Of a DNA stretch of 64,000 bases, positions 16,870 through 25,815 are shown piece by piece; positions within the stretch are counted from its first letter, which is position 1; each line of letters opens with the position of its first letter. The translations under genes were made by a program, and so were the position numbers. The notes under the pieces are model-generated. The model did no database searches, was not told the origin of the DNA, and saw nothing but the letters and a program-made list of their open reading frames with translations. The stretch comes from Bacillota bacterium (GTDB lineage: Bacteria > Bacillota > Clostridia > Lachnospirales > Lachnospiraceae). Where the stretch lies: contig JAEZMV010000017.1 in the NCBI GenBank assembly GCA_023414875.1, positions 248,001-312,000 on the forward strand, given 5' to 3'.

Positions 16870-17937
16870 ATGGACAATTATAAAAGAGTACAGGAATTAT
16901 TACAGAAATTATCAGTTTCGGCAATACTGATATCCAATGGTAATAATATGAGATATGTTAGTGGTTTTGCAGGTGAAACGGGCTATCTTTACATCTCAGA
17001 GAAAAGACATGCTGTGATAACGGATTTTCGTTATACAATCCAGGCTGAAATTGAAGCCGAGGGCTATGAAATCATAACCATAGGCAATGGTGGGTATGAG
17101 GAAGTAATAAACGACTTGATAAAAACAGACGGAGTAAGTAGACTTGGTTTTGAGGCAGAGGACATGCTGTACGGAACCTTTATCAGGCTAAAGGAGAGAC
17201 TTGTTGTAAAAGAACTGGTTCCTCTGGGTCACGAGATAACGAATATGAGGAGGATTAAGACCCCCCGGGAGCTGGAGTACCTTAAGAAGGCAGAGGCAAT
17301 CGGTGATCAGGTGTTTACTGAGATACTAACCTACATCAAACCGGGAATGACGGAGTTAGAAGTAGCAGCACGTATTGAATACCTGTTGAAATTAAATGGA
17401 GGCAGTTCATTGAGCTTTCCAGCGATTGTTGCTTCGGGAGTAAATTCTTCGATGCCTCATGCGGTACCTAGCCAGAAGAAGATAGAGCAGGGAGATTTTC
17501 TGACAATGGATTTTGGCTGTGTTTATGAAGGCTATTGCTCGGACATGACACGTACCATCGTAATCGGTAAAGCCAGCGAAAAGCAGAAAGAGGTTTATCA
17601 TACGGTATTGAAAGCACAGTTGGCAGTGCTTGACTTTATCAAAGCCGGTTATAAGGGAAAAGAGATTGATAAGATAGCGAGAGATATCATTTATGGCGCT
17701 GGCTATGAAGATTGTTTCGGGCATGGGCTAGGTCATAGTGTTGGTTTACATGTGCATGAGAACCCCAGGTTGTCACCGATGGAGGAGGATATTATCCTTG
17801 CAGGTATGATGGAGACAGTTGAGCCGGGTATCTATATCAAAGGTTTTGGTGGCGTGAGAATAGAAGACTTGGTAGTAGTGACAGAAAGCGGCCATGAGAA
17901 TTTTACTCATTCTGCGAAAGAATTGATTGAGTTGTAA
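16870..17937 (+). CDS. M24 family Xaa-Pro aminopeptidase
   Basis: A 355-residue cytosolic metallopeptidase that releases N-terminal residues preceding proline. An N-terminal creatinase-like domain (1-125) is followed by the pita-bread domain with all five metal ligands: Asp pair in LTMDFGCVYEGYCSDMTRT, His in GHGLGHSVGLHVHENP, Glu in METVEPGIYI, Glu in GGVRIEDLVVV. It lies between aroQ and efp, a conserved position in clostridia where it is often annotated pepP or pepQ. The exact substrate length preference is not evident. Confidence 0.92.
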   Translation: MDNYKRVQELLQKLSVSAILISNGNNMRYVSGFAGETGYLYISEKRHAVITDFRYTIQAEIEAEGYEIITIGNGGYEEVINDLIKTDGVSRLGFEAEDMLYGTFIRLKERLVVKELVPLGHEITNMRRIKTPRELEYLKKAEAIGDQVFTEILTYIKPGMTELEVAARIEYLLKLNGGSSLSFPAIVASGVNSSMPHAVPSQKKIEQGDFLTMDFGCVYEGYCSDMTRTIVIGKASEKQKEVYHTVLKAQLAVLDFIKAGYKGKEIDKIARDIIYGAGYEDCFGHGLGHSVGLHVHENPRLSPMEEDIILAGMMETVEPGIYIKGFGGVRIEDLVVVTESGHENFTHSAKELIEL

Positions 17938-18038
17938 GCTTAATAATCAAAAAAGAAGCTCGATTAAAAAAAACTGTTGCAAAAAATGACAGGTTATTAT
18001 AGACTAAAGAGTAGTCAATTTAAGGAGGAGTTTTAAGT

Positions 18039-18596
18039 ATGGTTTCAGCAGGCGATTTCAGAAACGGTATAACAATAGAAATGGAAAATCAAGTATATCA
18101 GATTATTGAGTTTCAACATGTTAAACCGGGTAAAGGCGCAGCATTTGTTAGAACTAAATTAAAGAATATAAAAAATGGCGGTGTAATTGAAAGAACCTTC
18201 CGTCCAACAGAAAAATATCCACAGGCACATATCGAAAGAAGCGATATGCAGTATTTATATAGTGATGGTGAGCTTTACCACTTCATGAACGTAGATACCT
18301 ATGATCAGTTTGCTATGAATGAAGATGCAATCGGTGATTCCCTTAAGTTTGTAAAAGAGAATGAGATGGTTAAGATGCTTTCTCATAGCGGCAATGTATT
18401 TGCGATTGAGCCTCCGTTATTTGTTGAACTTGTAATTACCGATACCGAACCTGGCTTCAAAGGTGATACAGCACAGGGTGCTACTAAACCTGCAATTGTA
18501 GAAACAGGAGCAACCGTATATGTACCGTTATTCGTTGAGCAAGGTGATAAGATCAGTATTGATACCAGATCCGGCGAATACATGAAGAGAGTATAA
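18039..18596 (+). CDS. efp: Translation elongation factor P
   Basis: Relieves ribosomes stalled at polyproline stretches. The 185-residue protein has the three beta-barrel EF-P layout. The N-terminal KOW-like domain contains the loop KPGKGAAFVR, with the modifiable Lys near residue 32 at the tip, and the C-terminal signature KGDTAQGATKPAIVETGATV ends in SGEYMKRV. AAGGAGGAG precedes the ATG. It closes the cluster and is followed by a strong terminator. Confidence 0.97.
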   Translation: MVSAGDFRNGITIEMENQVYQIIEFQHVKPGKGAAFVRTKLKNIKNGGVIERTFRPTEKYPQAHIERSDMQYLYSDGELYHFMNVDTYDQFAMNEDAIGDSLKFVKENEMVKMLSHSGNVFAIEPPLFVELVITDTEPGFKGDTAQGATKPAIVETGATVYVPLFVEQGDKISIDTRSGEYMKRV

Positions 18597-18626
18597 TCTC
18601 CGCAGTTAGCGGATTAATGAATGAAA

Positions 18627-18674
18627 GATAGGGTGCTTTCCGAGCTTGCTCGTGAATAGCACCCTATCTTTTGT
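18627..18674 (+). terminator. Intrinsic terminator of efp
   Basis: gatagggtgct (18627-18637) pairs perfectly with agcaccctatc (18658-18668), followed by ttttgttg. Confidence 0.9.
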
Positions 18675-18733
18675 TGATATTATTGCAGGGCTTTTTACAC
18701 TATAAAGATATATGTATTAATAATAGTTGTAAT

Positions 18734-18838
18734 ATTTGTAGTATACATTTGATTTATTTAAATATCTGTGTTATTATACCGATGTACTATACAAATGATT
18801 GCAATATCTTGACGATATTATGTTGCAAAACAACATAA
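18734..18838 (+). promoter_or_regulatory. Candidate operators upstream of the deoR-type regulator
   Basis: atttgtagtatacat (18734-18748) and atgtactatacaaat (18782-18796) are inverted copies of each other at 12 of 15 positions. A perfect 8-bp palindrome, ttatgttg-caaaa-caacataa (18818-18838), overlaps the region following a TTGACG (18809-18814). Inverted repeats next to a DeoR-family gene suggest autoregulation. This is inference. Confidence 0.45.
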
Positions 18839-18901
18839 CAATCTTCGTGAATTATGATTGTAATGAATAACATAAGAATTGAAACGAGGGGTGTAAAATC
18901 A

Positions 18902-19675
18902 ATGCTATCAATAGAAAGAAGAGAAAAACTAAAGCAGGTTTTCTTACAGAAAAAAAATGTAACTGTAGAAGATATGGCCAAAGAATTTAAGGTAAGTACA
19001 GAAACCATTCGAAGGGATTTTAACTATCTCAGCGATGAGGGCTTTATTACAAAAACCTACGGTGGAGCCACTTTAAAATATCGGGCAAATTCTTTGGTAA
19101 CCCATCAGGAGAAGACCGGGATATTGGTAGATAACAAACGACTGATGGCAAAGCAGGCAGTAAAATTCATTCAACCAAACGACTGCATTTTCTTGGATCA
19201 TTCCACAACAGTTTATGAAATGTGCAATGAGATCGAGAACATTCCGTTAACGGTGATAACGAACTCCTTATTCATCATTAACCGATTGGCAGGGGTATCA
19301 ACCATTAAGCTGATTACTCCGGGGGGTAACTTTGTGATGAGTGAGCAGGGCTTCTTTGGATTGGAGGCGGCCAGATATCTGCAAAGGCATCATATGGATA
19401 AGGCTTTTATTTCTTGCCGCAGCATAGATATGAAAAGAGGGCTGAATGATTCCGATGAGATCGTATCGGAGATGCGAAGAAGTATCATTAATAGTGCGGA
19501 CTCCACTTATTTACTGGTGGATCATACGAAGTTCGGGAAATCGGCTTTTATATCCACAAGTGATTTTAGCAGTATCAAGTATATGATTACAGATAAGCCA
19601 CTTGATAAGGAATGGCGGGAATTCCTCAAGGAAGAGCATGTTAAGGTTTATGAATGTATGGAACATGGTCATTAA
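18902..19675 (+). CDS. DeoR family transcriptional regulator
   Basis: A 257-residue sugar-phosphate-responsive regulator. The N-terminal winged helix is MLSIERREKLKQVF with the recognition helix STETIRRDFNYLSDEGFITK (about residues 33-53) and YGGATL. The C-terminal DeoRC domain carries the phosphosugar site segments DHSTTVYEM and VITNSLFIINRL. The ATG at 18902 is chosen because GAGGGGTG lies about 9 bases upstream and it yields the classical start; the ATG at 18854 would add 16 residues. It has its own terminator and directly precedes the sugar ABC/DHAP-shunt operon, so it is the likely regulator, with a phosphorylated pathway sugar as inducer. Confidence 0.92.
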   Translation: MLSIERREKLKQVFLQKKNVTVEDMAKEFKVSTETIRRDFNYLSDEGFITKTYGGATLKYRANSLVTHQEKTGILVDNKRLMAKQAVKFIQPNDCIFLDHSTTVYEMCNEIENIPLTVITNSLFIINRLAGVSTIKLITPGGNFVMSEQGFFGLEAARYLQRHHMDKAFISCRSIDMKRGLNDSDEIVSEMRRSIINSADSTYLLVDHTKFGKSAFISTSDFSSIKYMITDKPLDKEWREFLKEEHVKVYECMEHGH

Positions 19676-19696
19676 TTATTAGATATAAGAATAAAT

Positions 19697-19782
19697 GGGC
19701 GAGATAGTGTTTGTTTTTTGCATATGTATTATAAGTAAGATGTGTACATATGTGGAAAGTAGGCAAGATCTCGTCCTTTTTT
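19697..19782 (+). terminator. Terminator after the DeoR regulator
   Basis: gggcgagat (19697-19705) pairs with atctcgtcc (19768-19776; one G-U pair). It encloses a second perfect stem catatgta (19721-19728)/tacatatg (19745-19752). The outer stem is followed by ttttttatt. Confidence 0.8.
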
Positions 19783-19993
19783 ATTATGTAAAATTTACCA
19801 TAGAAAATTATGAATATTAATTCACTTATAAGCCTTATATTACTTGAGTAATTTGTTATTTAGAACCTACATTGTTTTGGCAATATGTTCAATAAACCAC
19901 ATTAAAACCAAACAAAAACTCATAATACATCAATATTAAAATCAATTAGGTGTTGGAAAAACATAAAATAACACAAAATGATCAACAAAACTA

Positions 19994-20022
19994 TTGCAAA
20001 GTTGTCAATATTGTGATATATT
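19994..20022 (+). promoter_or_regulatory. Promoter of the ABC importer and catabolic operon
   Basis: TTGCAA (19994-19999) and TATATT (20017-20022) are separated by 17 bases and lie 40 bases before the substrate-binding protein start. The 200 bases upstream (19783-19993) hold no gene; a DeoR operator is expected there, but I could not identify one with certainty. Confidence 0.6.
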
Positions 20023-20061
20023 TCTCTTGTAGCAAAAATTATATTTTTGGAGGTAGAACTT

Positions 20062-21240
20062 ATGAAGAAATTAACTGCTATGTTACTTGTATTAATCATG
20101 GTACTTTCTTTCGGTGCATGTGGCAATGGGGATGCTAAGAAGGAGAAAGAAAACGACCAGAAGACAGAAGACAACCAGAAGACAGAAGAAAAATCCGAGG
20201 CTGGAAATGATACTTCTGTTGAAAGTGGTTCCACGGAAGCTGATTTTGTAAAAAAAGGTTACAAAATAGCGTACATACTTAATACCACTTCTACAGATAT
20301 TTTCCAGATGGCTGTTAACGGTGCACAGGAGACAGCGAAAGCACTTGGAATGACTTGCGATGTGTACTTTACCGATACGGATAATGTTAAATTTCAGGAC
20401 TATGTAAATACCTGTGCAAACCAAGGCTATGATGCCATGTTCTTATCCCACGGTAATAAGGAAACAGCATATGACTTAGTTGATATGCTTACCAAAAAGG
20501 GAATTAAGGTAGTTTGCTTTGATACTCAGCTCGTAGATTCAAACGGTGTTAACACCGGCATTAAGGGTGTAACCCAGATGTTCCAGGATGACCAAAAGCT
20601 GGCTGACCTGACCTTAGATTATATCTGTAACACGATTTATCCTGATAAAGTAGCAGCAAAGGAACCGATTAAGATCTTAAAGATATGGAGAGGACCTGGA
20701 ATCTCACCCTTTGATCGCAGACAGGAAACCTATCTGAAATATGAAGAACAGGGTATCATAGAGACCTTAGAAGTATTAGGGCCGACAGATCCTGCAAACG
20801 CAGAAGCAAGCTTGGCACAGGTTATGGCATCCGCTCTTCCGAAATATCCGGAAGGTACTATAGATGCAATTTGGGGCTGCTATGATGCTTACACAAGAGG
20901 TGCATATATCGCTTTATTAGAAGCTGGAAGAACTGATATACCCGTTGTATCTGTAGATATCTCTAATCAGGATATTAACTATATGTTGGACGGCAGTGAG
21001 GTTTGGAGAGCATGCTCTACCGTTGACTTTACAACAATCGGTCAGCAGGGTGTTCGCCTTCTTGCTATGAAGCTAAACAATGAAGAAACAGAGGATGTAT
21101 ATAACTTAACACCTTCCCTGGTTACCTACGATCAGCTAGATAAGGATTCTAATGTATTAAACTTAAAGGATTACGTAGAAGGCTATGGAGTAAATGATGA
21201 TCATATCACCGAATGGATGAAGCCTTACCTGGTGAAATAG
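20062..21240 (+). CDS. Sugar ABC transporter substrate-binding lipoprotein
   Basis: A 392-residue extracellular binding protein of the ribose/xylose class (Peripla_BP_4). Signal peptide MKKLTAMLLVLIMVLSFGAC with lipobox FGAC, then a charged low-complexity linker (repeats of KTEDNQ) and the two-lobed domain starting KIAYILNTTSTDIFQM. Conserved binding segments include FDTQLVDSN and PVVSVDISNQDINYM. It is followed by the ATPase and permease of the same importer, then by pentose-phosphate-type enzymes, so the ligand is probably a 5-modified ribose. AGG-rich ribosome site before the ATG at 20062. Confidence 0.93.
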   Translation: MKKLTAMLLVLIMVLSFGACGNGDAKKEKENDQKTEDNQKTEEKSEAGNDTSVESGSTEADFVKKGYKIAYILNTTSTDIFQMAVNGAQETAKALGMTCDVYFTDTDNVKFQDYVNTCANQGYDAMFLSHGNKETAYDLVDMLTKKGIKVVCFDTQLVDSNGVNTGIKGVTQMFQDDQKLADLTLDYICNTIYPDKVAAKEPIKILKIWRGPGISPFDRRQETYLKYEEQGIIETLEVLGPTDPANAEASLAQVMASALPKYPEGTIDAIWGCYDAYTRGAYIALLEAGRTDIPVVSVDISNQDINYMLDGSEVWRACSTVDFTTIGQQGVRLLAMKLNNEETEDVYNLTPSLVTYDQLDKDSNVLNLKDYVEGYGVNDDHITEWMKPYLVK

Positions 21241-21262
21241 TTACAAGTTCAATAATGGGATT

Positions 21263-21299
21263 TTAATATAGAGGAGTGAAATTAACTCCTCTATATTAA
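21263..21299 (+). promoter_or_regulatory. Perfect intercistronic hairpin between binding protein and ATPase
   Basis: ttaatatagaggagt (21263-21277) is an exact reverse complement of actcctctatattaa (21285-21299), with a 7-base loop. No T-run follows, so it is unlikely to be a simple terminator. It most likely stabilises the upstream binding-protein mRNA or stops 3'-5' decay, giving more binding protein than ATPase, as is common in ABC operons. Confidence 0.7.
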
Positions 21300-21327
21300 C
21301 TAAAGCGGATAGGAAATGAGGTATGAC

Positions 21328-22851
21328 ATGGAGGGCAATAAGAAAATCAGATTGGAAGTGAAAAATGTCTCTATTGAATTTCCGGGAGTTAAGGCATTAT
21401 CCGAGGTTGATTTTGCAGTAGAGACCGGTGACATCAGAGCTGTAGTTGGAGCCAATGGTGCAGGAAAATCAACGTTAATGAAGGTTTTAACGGGCGTAAA
21501 CCCGGATTATACAGGTGAGATCTATTTTAACGGAGAAAAGGTAGATATTAGAACTCCGCAAAAGGCAAAGGAATTAGGAATTGAAATTGTTTATCAGGAA
21601 GTAGATACGGCATTGTTTCCGGCCCAGACGGTAGCTGAAAACATCTTAATGAGCAAGATGGTCGGAGGAATGAAGGGAAAGTGTGCAATTAATTGGAAGC
21701 AGATAAGGAAAGAGGCCAGAGAGGTCTTAGATCGTTTGCATATAGATGTGGATGTGGATAAGTTGGTCGGAGATTTAAGCTTGGCACAAAAGCAGATGGT
21801 ACTTGTAGCCAGGGCTGTAAAAGAAAAATGTAATTTCTTAATTCTGGACGAGCCCACCGCACCCTTAAGTATTACCGAAACTCAGGAGCTGTTTAATATA
21901 GTAAATGGGCTGATGGAAACAGAGAATATCGCAGTACTGTTTATCTCACACAGACTCCAGGAAGTAAAAGACCTATGCAAGACTATTACGGTTATGAGAA
22001 ATGGGCAGATCGTAGATGAACAGCCGATCACGGCGGATCTTACTATAAAGATGATTGTTGAGAAAATGCTGGGACAAAGCTTTGATGAGAATTTCCCTAA
22101 GGCAGTACTGACTCCCGGTGAAATCTCTTTGGAGGTAAAGAACCTATCCGATATGAATCAAATGGTCAAGGATGTATCCTTCTATATCCGCAAGGGAGAG
22201 ATCGTAGGAGCTGCCGGCTTGGTGGGTGCAGGAAAAACAGAGCTATGCAAGCTGTTATTCGGTGATATTAAAAAATCAAAGGGACAGGTGTTTCTTAATA
22301 ATAAAGAGCTGAATATCAAAAATCCTACAGATGCGGTTAAGGCAAAATTGGGATTGGTTCCAGAGGAACGAAGGAAAGAAGGCATTCTTGTTGACGAACC
22401 GGTATATTTTAATTTGTCAGCAGCAGCCTTATCAAAATTCTGTTCGAAGTTTGGTTTTGTTAATAAAAACAGTGAAATTAAAAATGCAAGGGGCTATATA
22501 TCATCTCTTGGTATTAAGACACCCTCGGAACATCAGCTGGTGCGATATCTGTCCGGCGGAAATCAACAAAAGGTATCCGTAGGAAAATGGTTAGCAGCTG
22601 ATTGCGAGGTTTATATCTTTGATGAGCCTACGAAGGGAGTAGACGTTGGAGCGAAGAGAGATATTTTCCAGTTGATTCAAGACATTGCTAAATCCGGTAA
22701 ATGTGTTTTGTATGCAACCTCTGAGACCAATGAAATTCTTGCAATATCGGATAGAACCTATGTAATGTATAACGGACAAATTATGGCTGAGCTGAAAACG
22801 TCAGAAACCTCAGAAGAAGAAATTATGTATTATTCAACAGGAGGCAAATAA
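21328..22851 (+). CDS. Sugar ABC transporter ATP-binding protein (fused double ATPase)
   Basis: A 507-residue RbsA/XylG-type protein with two ABC modules. Module 1 has Walker A VGANGAGKSTLM, a degenerate signature LSLAQKQM, and Walker B FLILDEPT. Module 2 has GLVGAGKTELCK, signature LSGGNQQK, and Walker B VYIFDEPTKGVDVG. It energises sugar uptake from the inner membrane face. Start at 21328 (GAGG 7 bases upstream) is preferred to 21316, which would add four residues. The permease gene begins one base after its stop. Confidence 0.95.
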   Translation: MEGNKKIRLEVKNVSIEFPGVKALSEVDFAVETGDIRAVVGANGAGKSTLMKVLTGVNPDYTGEIYFNGEKVDIRTPQKAKELGIEIVYQEVDTALFPAQTVAENILMSKMVGGMKGKCAINWKQIRKEAREVLDRLHIDVDVDKLVGDLSLAQKQMVLVARAVKEKCNFLILDEPTAPLSITETQELFNIVNGLMETENIAVLFISHRLQEVKDLCKTITVMRNGQIVDEQPITADLTIKMIVEKMLGQSFDENFPKAVLTPGEISLEVKNLSDMNQMVKDVSFYIRKGEIVGAAGLVGAGKTELCKLLFGDIKKSKGQVFLNNKELNIKNPTDAVKAKLGLVPEERRKEGILVDEPVYFNLSAAALSKFCSKFGFVNKNSEIKNARGYISSLGIKTPSEHQLVRYLSGGNQQKVSVGKWLAADCEVYIFDEPTKGVDVGAKRDIFQLIQDIAKSGKCVLYATSETNEILAISDRTYVMYNGQIMAELKTSETSEEEIMYYSTGGK

Positions 22852-22852
22852 A

Positions 22853-23845
22853 GTGGAAGACAAATCAAAGAGTAAAAAGAAATTTCATATAGGAAAATTT
22901 ATTACGGATTGGGCGGCAGTAATCACTGTAGTAATTCTGTTATTGTTCTTTTCCATTTCTATGCCGGATATCTTCCCGACATCCAGTAATATCACCACTA
23001 TTTTAAGGTCAATCTCCATTACAACCGTAATTGCTATGGGACTTACCCTGACCTTAGCTGTGGGCGGCTTCGACCTTTCCGCAGGTTCAACAGCTACAAT
23101 GGCCAGCTTTTTTATGATGAGCTTTATCATTTGGTACGATATGAATATGTGGCTTGCACTTTTACTGGCGGTAGTAGGAACCCTGGCTATCACCATGGTT
23201 AATATGTTCTTGATCGTAAAATGTAAGATACCGGATCTGTTAGCAACGGTTGCAGCGATGTTTTTCCTAGAGGGCTTATGCCTGACCTATTCAGGCGGAG
23301 GTGCAATCAGTGCCGGTATGCCTAGACCGAACGGAGAAGCTTCACTGGGAGGAGTGCCCCAGGCATTTAAGGTTCTTGGAACCTCTCCTACGATTATTAT
23401 CATCATGCTGGTATTGGTTTTAATCGTTCATGTATTCCTTAAGTATACAAAGTACGGAAGATATATCTATGCGGTTGGCGGTAATCGTATTGCAGCCAAG
23501 CTGTCCGGTATTCCGGTGAAAAAGTACAGAATTATTGCTGGTGTAATGGCTGGTGTATGTATTGCCATCGGTGGTATCTTAGTTGCCTCCAGAAATCAGT
23601 CTGCTCAGATCAACGGAGCAAACTCCTTCCAGATGCCTGCACTGGCAGCCGTATTCATTGGAAGATCTGTAGCAGGTCAAAGTAAACCAAATGCAATCGG
23701 TACTCTGATTGGAGCTACCCTGGTAGGAATTCTGGACAATGGTTTAATCATGATGCGCGTACCTTATTATTCTTTGAATGCGATTAAGGGTATTGTATTA
23801 GCGCTTGCATTAGCATCTACCTATTACTCAGCGAAGGAAGACTAA
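22853..23845 (+). CDS. Sugar ABC transporter permease
   Basis: A 330-residue RbsC/XylH-type (BPD_transp_2) membrane protein with about eight to ten TM segments and the family signature GLTLTLAVGGFDLSAGSTA (about residues 61-79) plus GNRIAAKLSGIPV in the cytoplasmic coupling loop. A GTG start with GGAGG overlapping the 3' end of the ATPase gene indicates translational coupling. It presumably forms a homodimeric channel for the sugar delivered by the gene product at 20062. Confidence 0.94.
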   Translation: MEDKSKSKKKFHIGKFITDWAAVITVVILLLFFSISMPDIFPTSSNITTILRSISITTVIAMGLTLTLAVGGFDLSAGSTATMASFFMMSFIIWYDMNMWLALLLAVVGTLAITMVNMFLIVKCKIPDLLATVAAMFFLEGLCLTYSGGGAISAGMPRPNGEASLGGVPQAFKVLGTSPTIIIIMLVLVLIVHVFLKYTKYGRYIYAVGGNRIAAKLSGIPVKKYRIIAGVMAGVCIAIGGILVASRNQSAQINGANSFQMPALAAVFIGRSVAGQSKPNAIGTLIGATLVGILDNGLIMMRVPYYSLNAIKGIVLALALASTYYSAKED

Positions 23846-23875
23846 TAGTCAACAAACAGGAAAGGGGCTGGTAAC

Positions 23876-25105
23876 GTGTCAAAATTTGATCATAACTATC
23901 ATATGGAAGACCAGGATGTGATTGCCTATGTCCGCGAAAAGCTGGATTTGTTCGAGCCGGATGCGGAGCTGTCCTGCAGCGAAATAGGTGATGGAAATAT
24001 AAATTTTGTTTATCGTGTGATGGATGTACATACAAAGCGTTCGATTATTATTAAACACGCCGATGATTTTATTCGATCCTCCATGCAGAAGGCGAGCACG
24101 GATAGAAACCGCATAGAAGCTGCAATTTTAAAGCTGCAGGGAGAGCTGGCACCGGGTTATGTTCCAGAGGTGTATCTTTACGATCCCGTTATGTGCATTA
24201 TCGTAATGGAGGATTTAAAGGATTATGAAAATATGCGCTATGCCTTAATTGAGCATAAGAAATTTACTACCTTTGCAGAGGATATCTCAACCTTTTTAGC
24301 ACAGACCTTAATCAGGACTACGGATAATATCATAGCTCCGGAGGAAAAGAAGGAAAGAGTGAAGCTGTTCATCAACCCGGATTTATGTGGTGTATCAGAA
24401 CGACTGGTATATACAGATCCCTATACGAATCATTCGGGTCGTAATGTATTATTTGAACCAAATAAAGAATTTTTTACGAAAGAATTATATCAGGATGCGG
24501 CACTTCATCTTGAAGTTGCGAAATTGAAGGATCAATTTAAATCAAAAGCACAGGCATTAATTCACGGAGATCTCCATACCGGATCCATCTTTGTGAAGGA
24601 AGGGTCCACCAAGGTATTGGATCCTGAATTTGCTTTCTACGGCCCCATTGGCTACGACGTAGGTAATGTAATTGCCAATCTATTCTTTGCCTGGGCCAAT
24701 GCTACGGTGACTCTTAGGGACGGTGAGGAGAAAGCAGAATTTCTTAAGTGGATTGAGAATTCCATCCAGGATATGGTTGATTTGTTCAGAGAAAAAGCAA
24801 TTCATATTCTGGAAAAGGAAAGTACGGAAAGGATGGCGCTTACCCCCGGATTTGCACAATGGTACGTATCAGACATTCTATCCGATACAGCAGGAGTAGC
24901 CGGCATAGAAATGAACCGCAGAATTGTTGGCAGTGCCAAGGTGAAGGATATTGCGGGGATCACTGTGCCGGAGCAAAGAGAAATGGCCGAAAGAATCTGC
25001 GTTCTGGCAGCAAAAGAGTTAATCATGAACCGTGCTGCTTGTCAGGAAGGTAAACAATATATCAAAATTATTCAGGAAGCAGAGAAAAAAGCCAAGTCCT
25101 ATTAA
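23876..25105 (+). CDS. mtnK: 5-methylthioribose/5-deoxyribose kinase (MtnK family)
   Basis: An APH-fold sugar kinase of 409 residues that phosphorylates C1 of 5-modified riboses. The MtnK signatures HGDLHTGSIFV (catalytic Asp) and DPEFAFYGPIGYDVG (metal-binding Asp) are present near residues 228-260, and ANLFFAW follows. The N-terminal SCSEIGDGNINFVYRV is the ATP-binding part. GTG start. In MtnK of Bacillus the substrate is 5-methylthioribose; related kinases of the DHAP shunt accept 5-deoxyribose. The neighbouring isomerase, aldolase and importer support that role. No MTA nucleosidase gene is in the operon, consistent with uptake of the free sugar. Confidence 0.88.
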   Translation: MSKFDHNYHMEDQDVIAYVREKLDLFEPDAELSCSEIGDGNINFVYRVMDVHTKRSIIIKHADDFIRSSMQKASTDRNRIEAAILKLQGELAPGYVPEVYLYDPVMCIIVMEDLKDYENMRYALIEHKKFTTFAEDISTFLAQTLIRTTDNIIAPEEKKERVKLFINPDLCGVSERLVYTDPYTNHSGRNVLFEPNKEFFTKELYQDAALHLEVAKLKDQFKSKAQALIHGDLHTGSIFVKEGSTKVLDPEFAFYGPIGYDVGNVIANLFFAWANATVTLRDGEEKAEFLKWIENSIQDMVDLFREKAIHILEKESTERMALTPGFAQWYVSDILSDTAGVAGIEMNRRIVGSAKVKDIAGITVPEQREMAERICVLAAKELIMNRAACQEGKQYIKIIQEAEKKAKSY

Positions 25106-25171
25106 TTCTACCAAGAGTTAATGGCGTAGCACATATTTTATCAATTAATATTTAAATCGAAAGGATTAAAT

Positions 25172-25810
25172 ATGAAATCATATGAAGCAACAAAACAAAA
25201 AATAATTGATACCGCAAGGTTATCTTATCAAATGGCTTTATTTGCCGGTACAAGCGGTAATTTGAGCATGTATGATCCGGAAACCGGTATCATGACTATC
25301 ACGCCCAGTTCCATTGCTTACGAAATTTTAGAGACAGAGGACATGGTGCTGATGACGCTAGATGGTGAAATAATCGAAGGAAAAAGCAAGCCTTCCTCTG
25401 AATGGCGTATGCATGCTGCGGTATATAAGAATCGTCCGGAGATAAGAGCAGTGATACATACTCACTCTCCTTATGCAACTTCCTTTGCCGTCAATGGAGA
25501 GGACATCCCGATTATCCTCATTGAAATGATCCCCTTCATCGGAGGAGAAATCCCATTGGCGCAGTTTGCCTTACCGGGAACTGAGGAGATGGGCTTGGAA
25601 GCCTTAAAGGTTCTGCAGGAGAGTCAAGCCTGCCTCTTGGCTAATCACGGAGTACTTGCTATCGGTGAGAATATGGAGCAGACCCATCTTAGAGCAGTTT
25701 ATGTAGAGGATGCAGCAAAGATCTACTCCCTGGCAAAAAGTAACGGAGCCGTTCAGCTGGTGCCCGAGAAATTCGTGACTGCCATGAAGGAAAAAAGAAA
25801 TAGGAGGTAA
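25172..25810 (+). CDS. Class II aldolase (5-deoxyribulose/5-methylthioribulose-1-phosphate aldolase candidate)
   Basis: A 212-residue zinc aldolase of the fuculose-phosphate aldolase/adducin family. The phosphate-binding loop is GTSGNLSMYD, catalytic Glu lies in PSSEWRMHAAVY, and zinc histidines in VIHTHSPYA and LANHGVLAIG. It would cleave a ketose 1-phosphate to dihydroxyacetone phosphate and an aldehyde: acetaldehyde from 5-deoxyribulose-1-P, or methylthioacetaldehyde from the methylthio analogue. The role (Ald2/DrdA-type) is inferred from the kinase and isomerase in the same operon; a fuculose or rhamnulose function cannot be excluded by sequence alone. Confidence 0.85.
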   Translation: MKSYEATKQKIIDTARLSYQMALFAGTSGNLSMYDPETGIMTITPSSIAYEILETEDMVLMTLDGEIIEGKSKPSSEWRMHAAVYKNRPEIRAVIHTHSPYATSFAVNGEDIPIILIEMIPFIGGEIPLAQFALPGTEEMGLEALKVLQESQACLLANHGVLAIGENMEQTHLRAVYVEDAAKIYSLAKSNGAVQLVPEKFVTAMKEKRNRR

Positions 25811-25815
25811 CTGAC

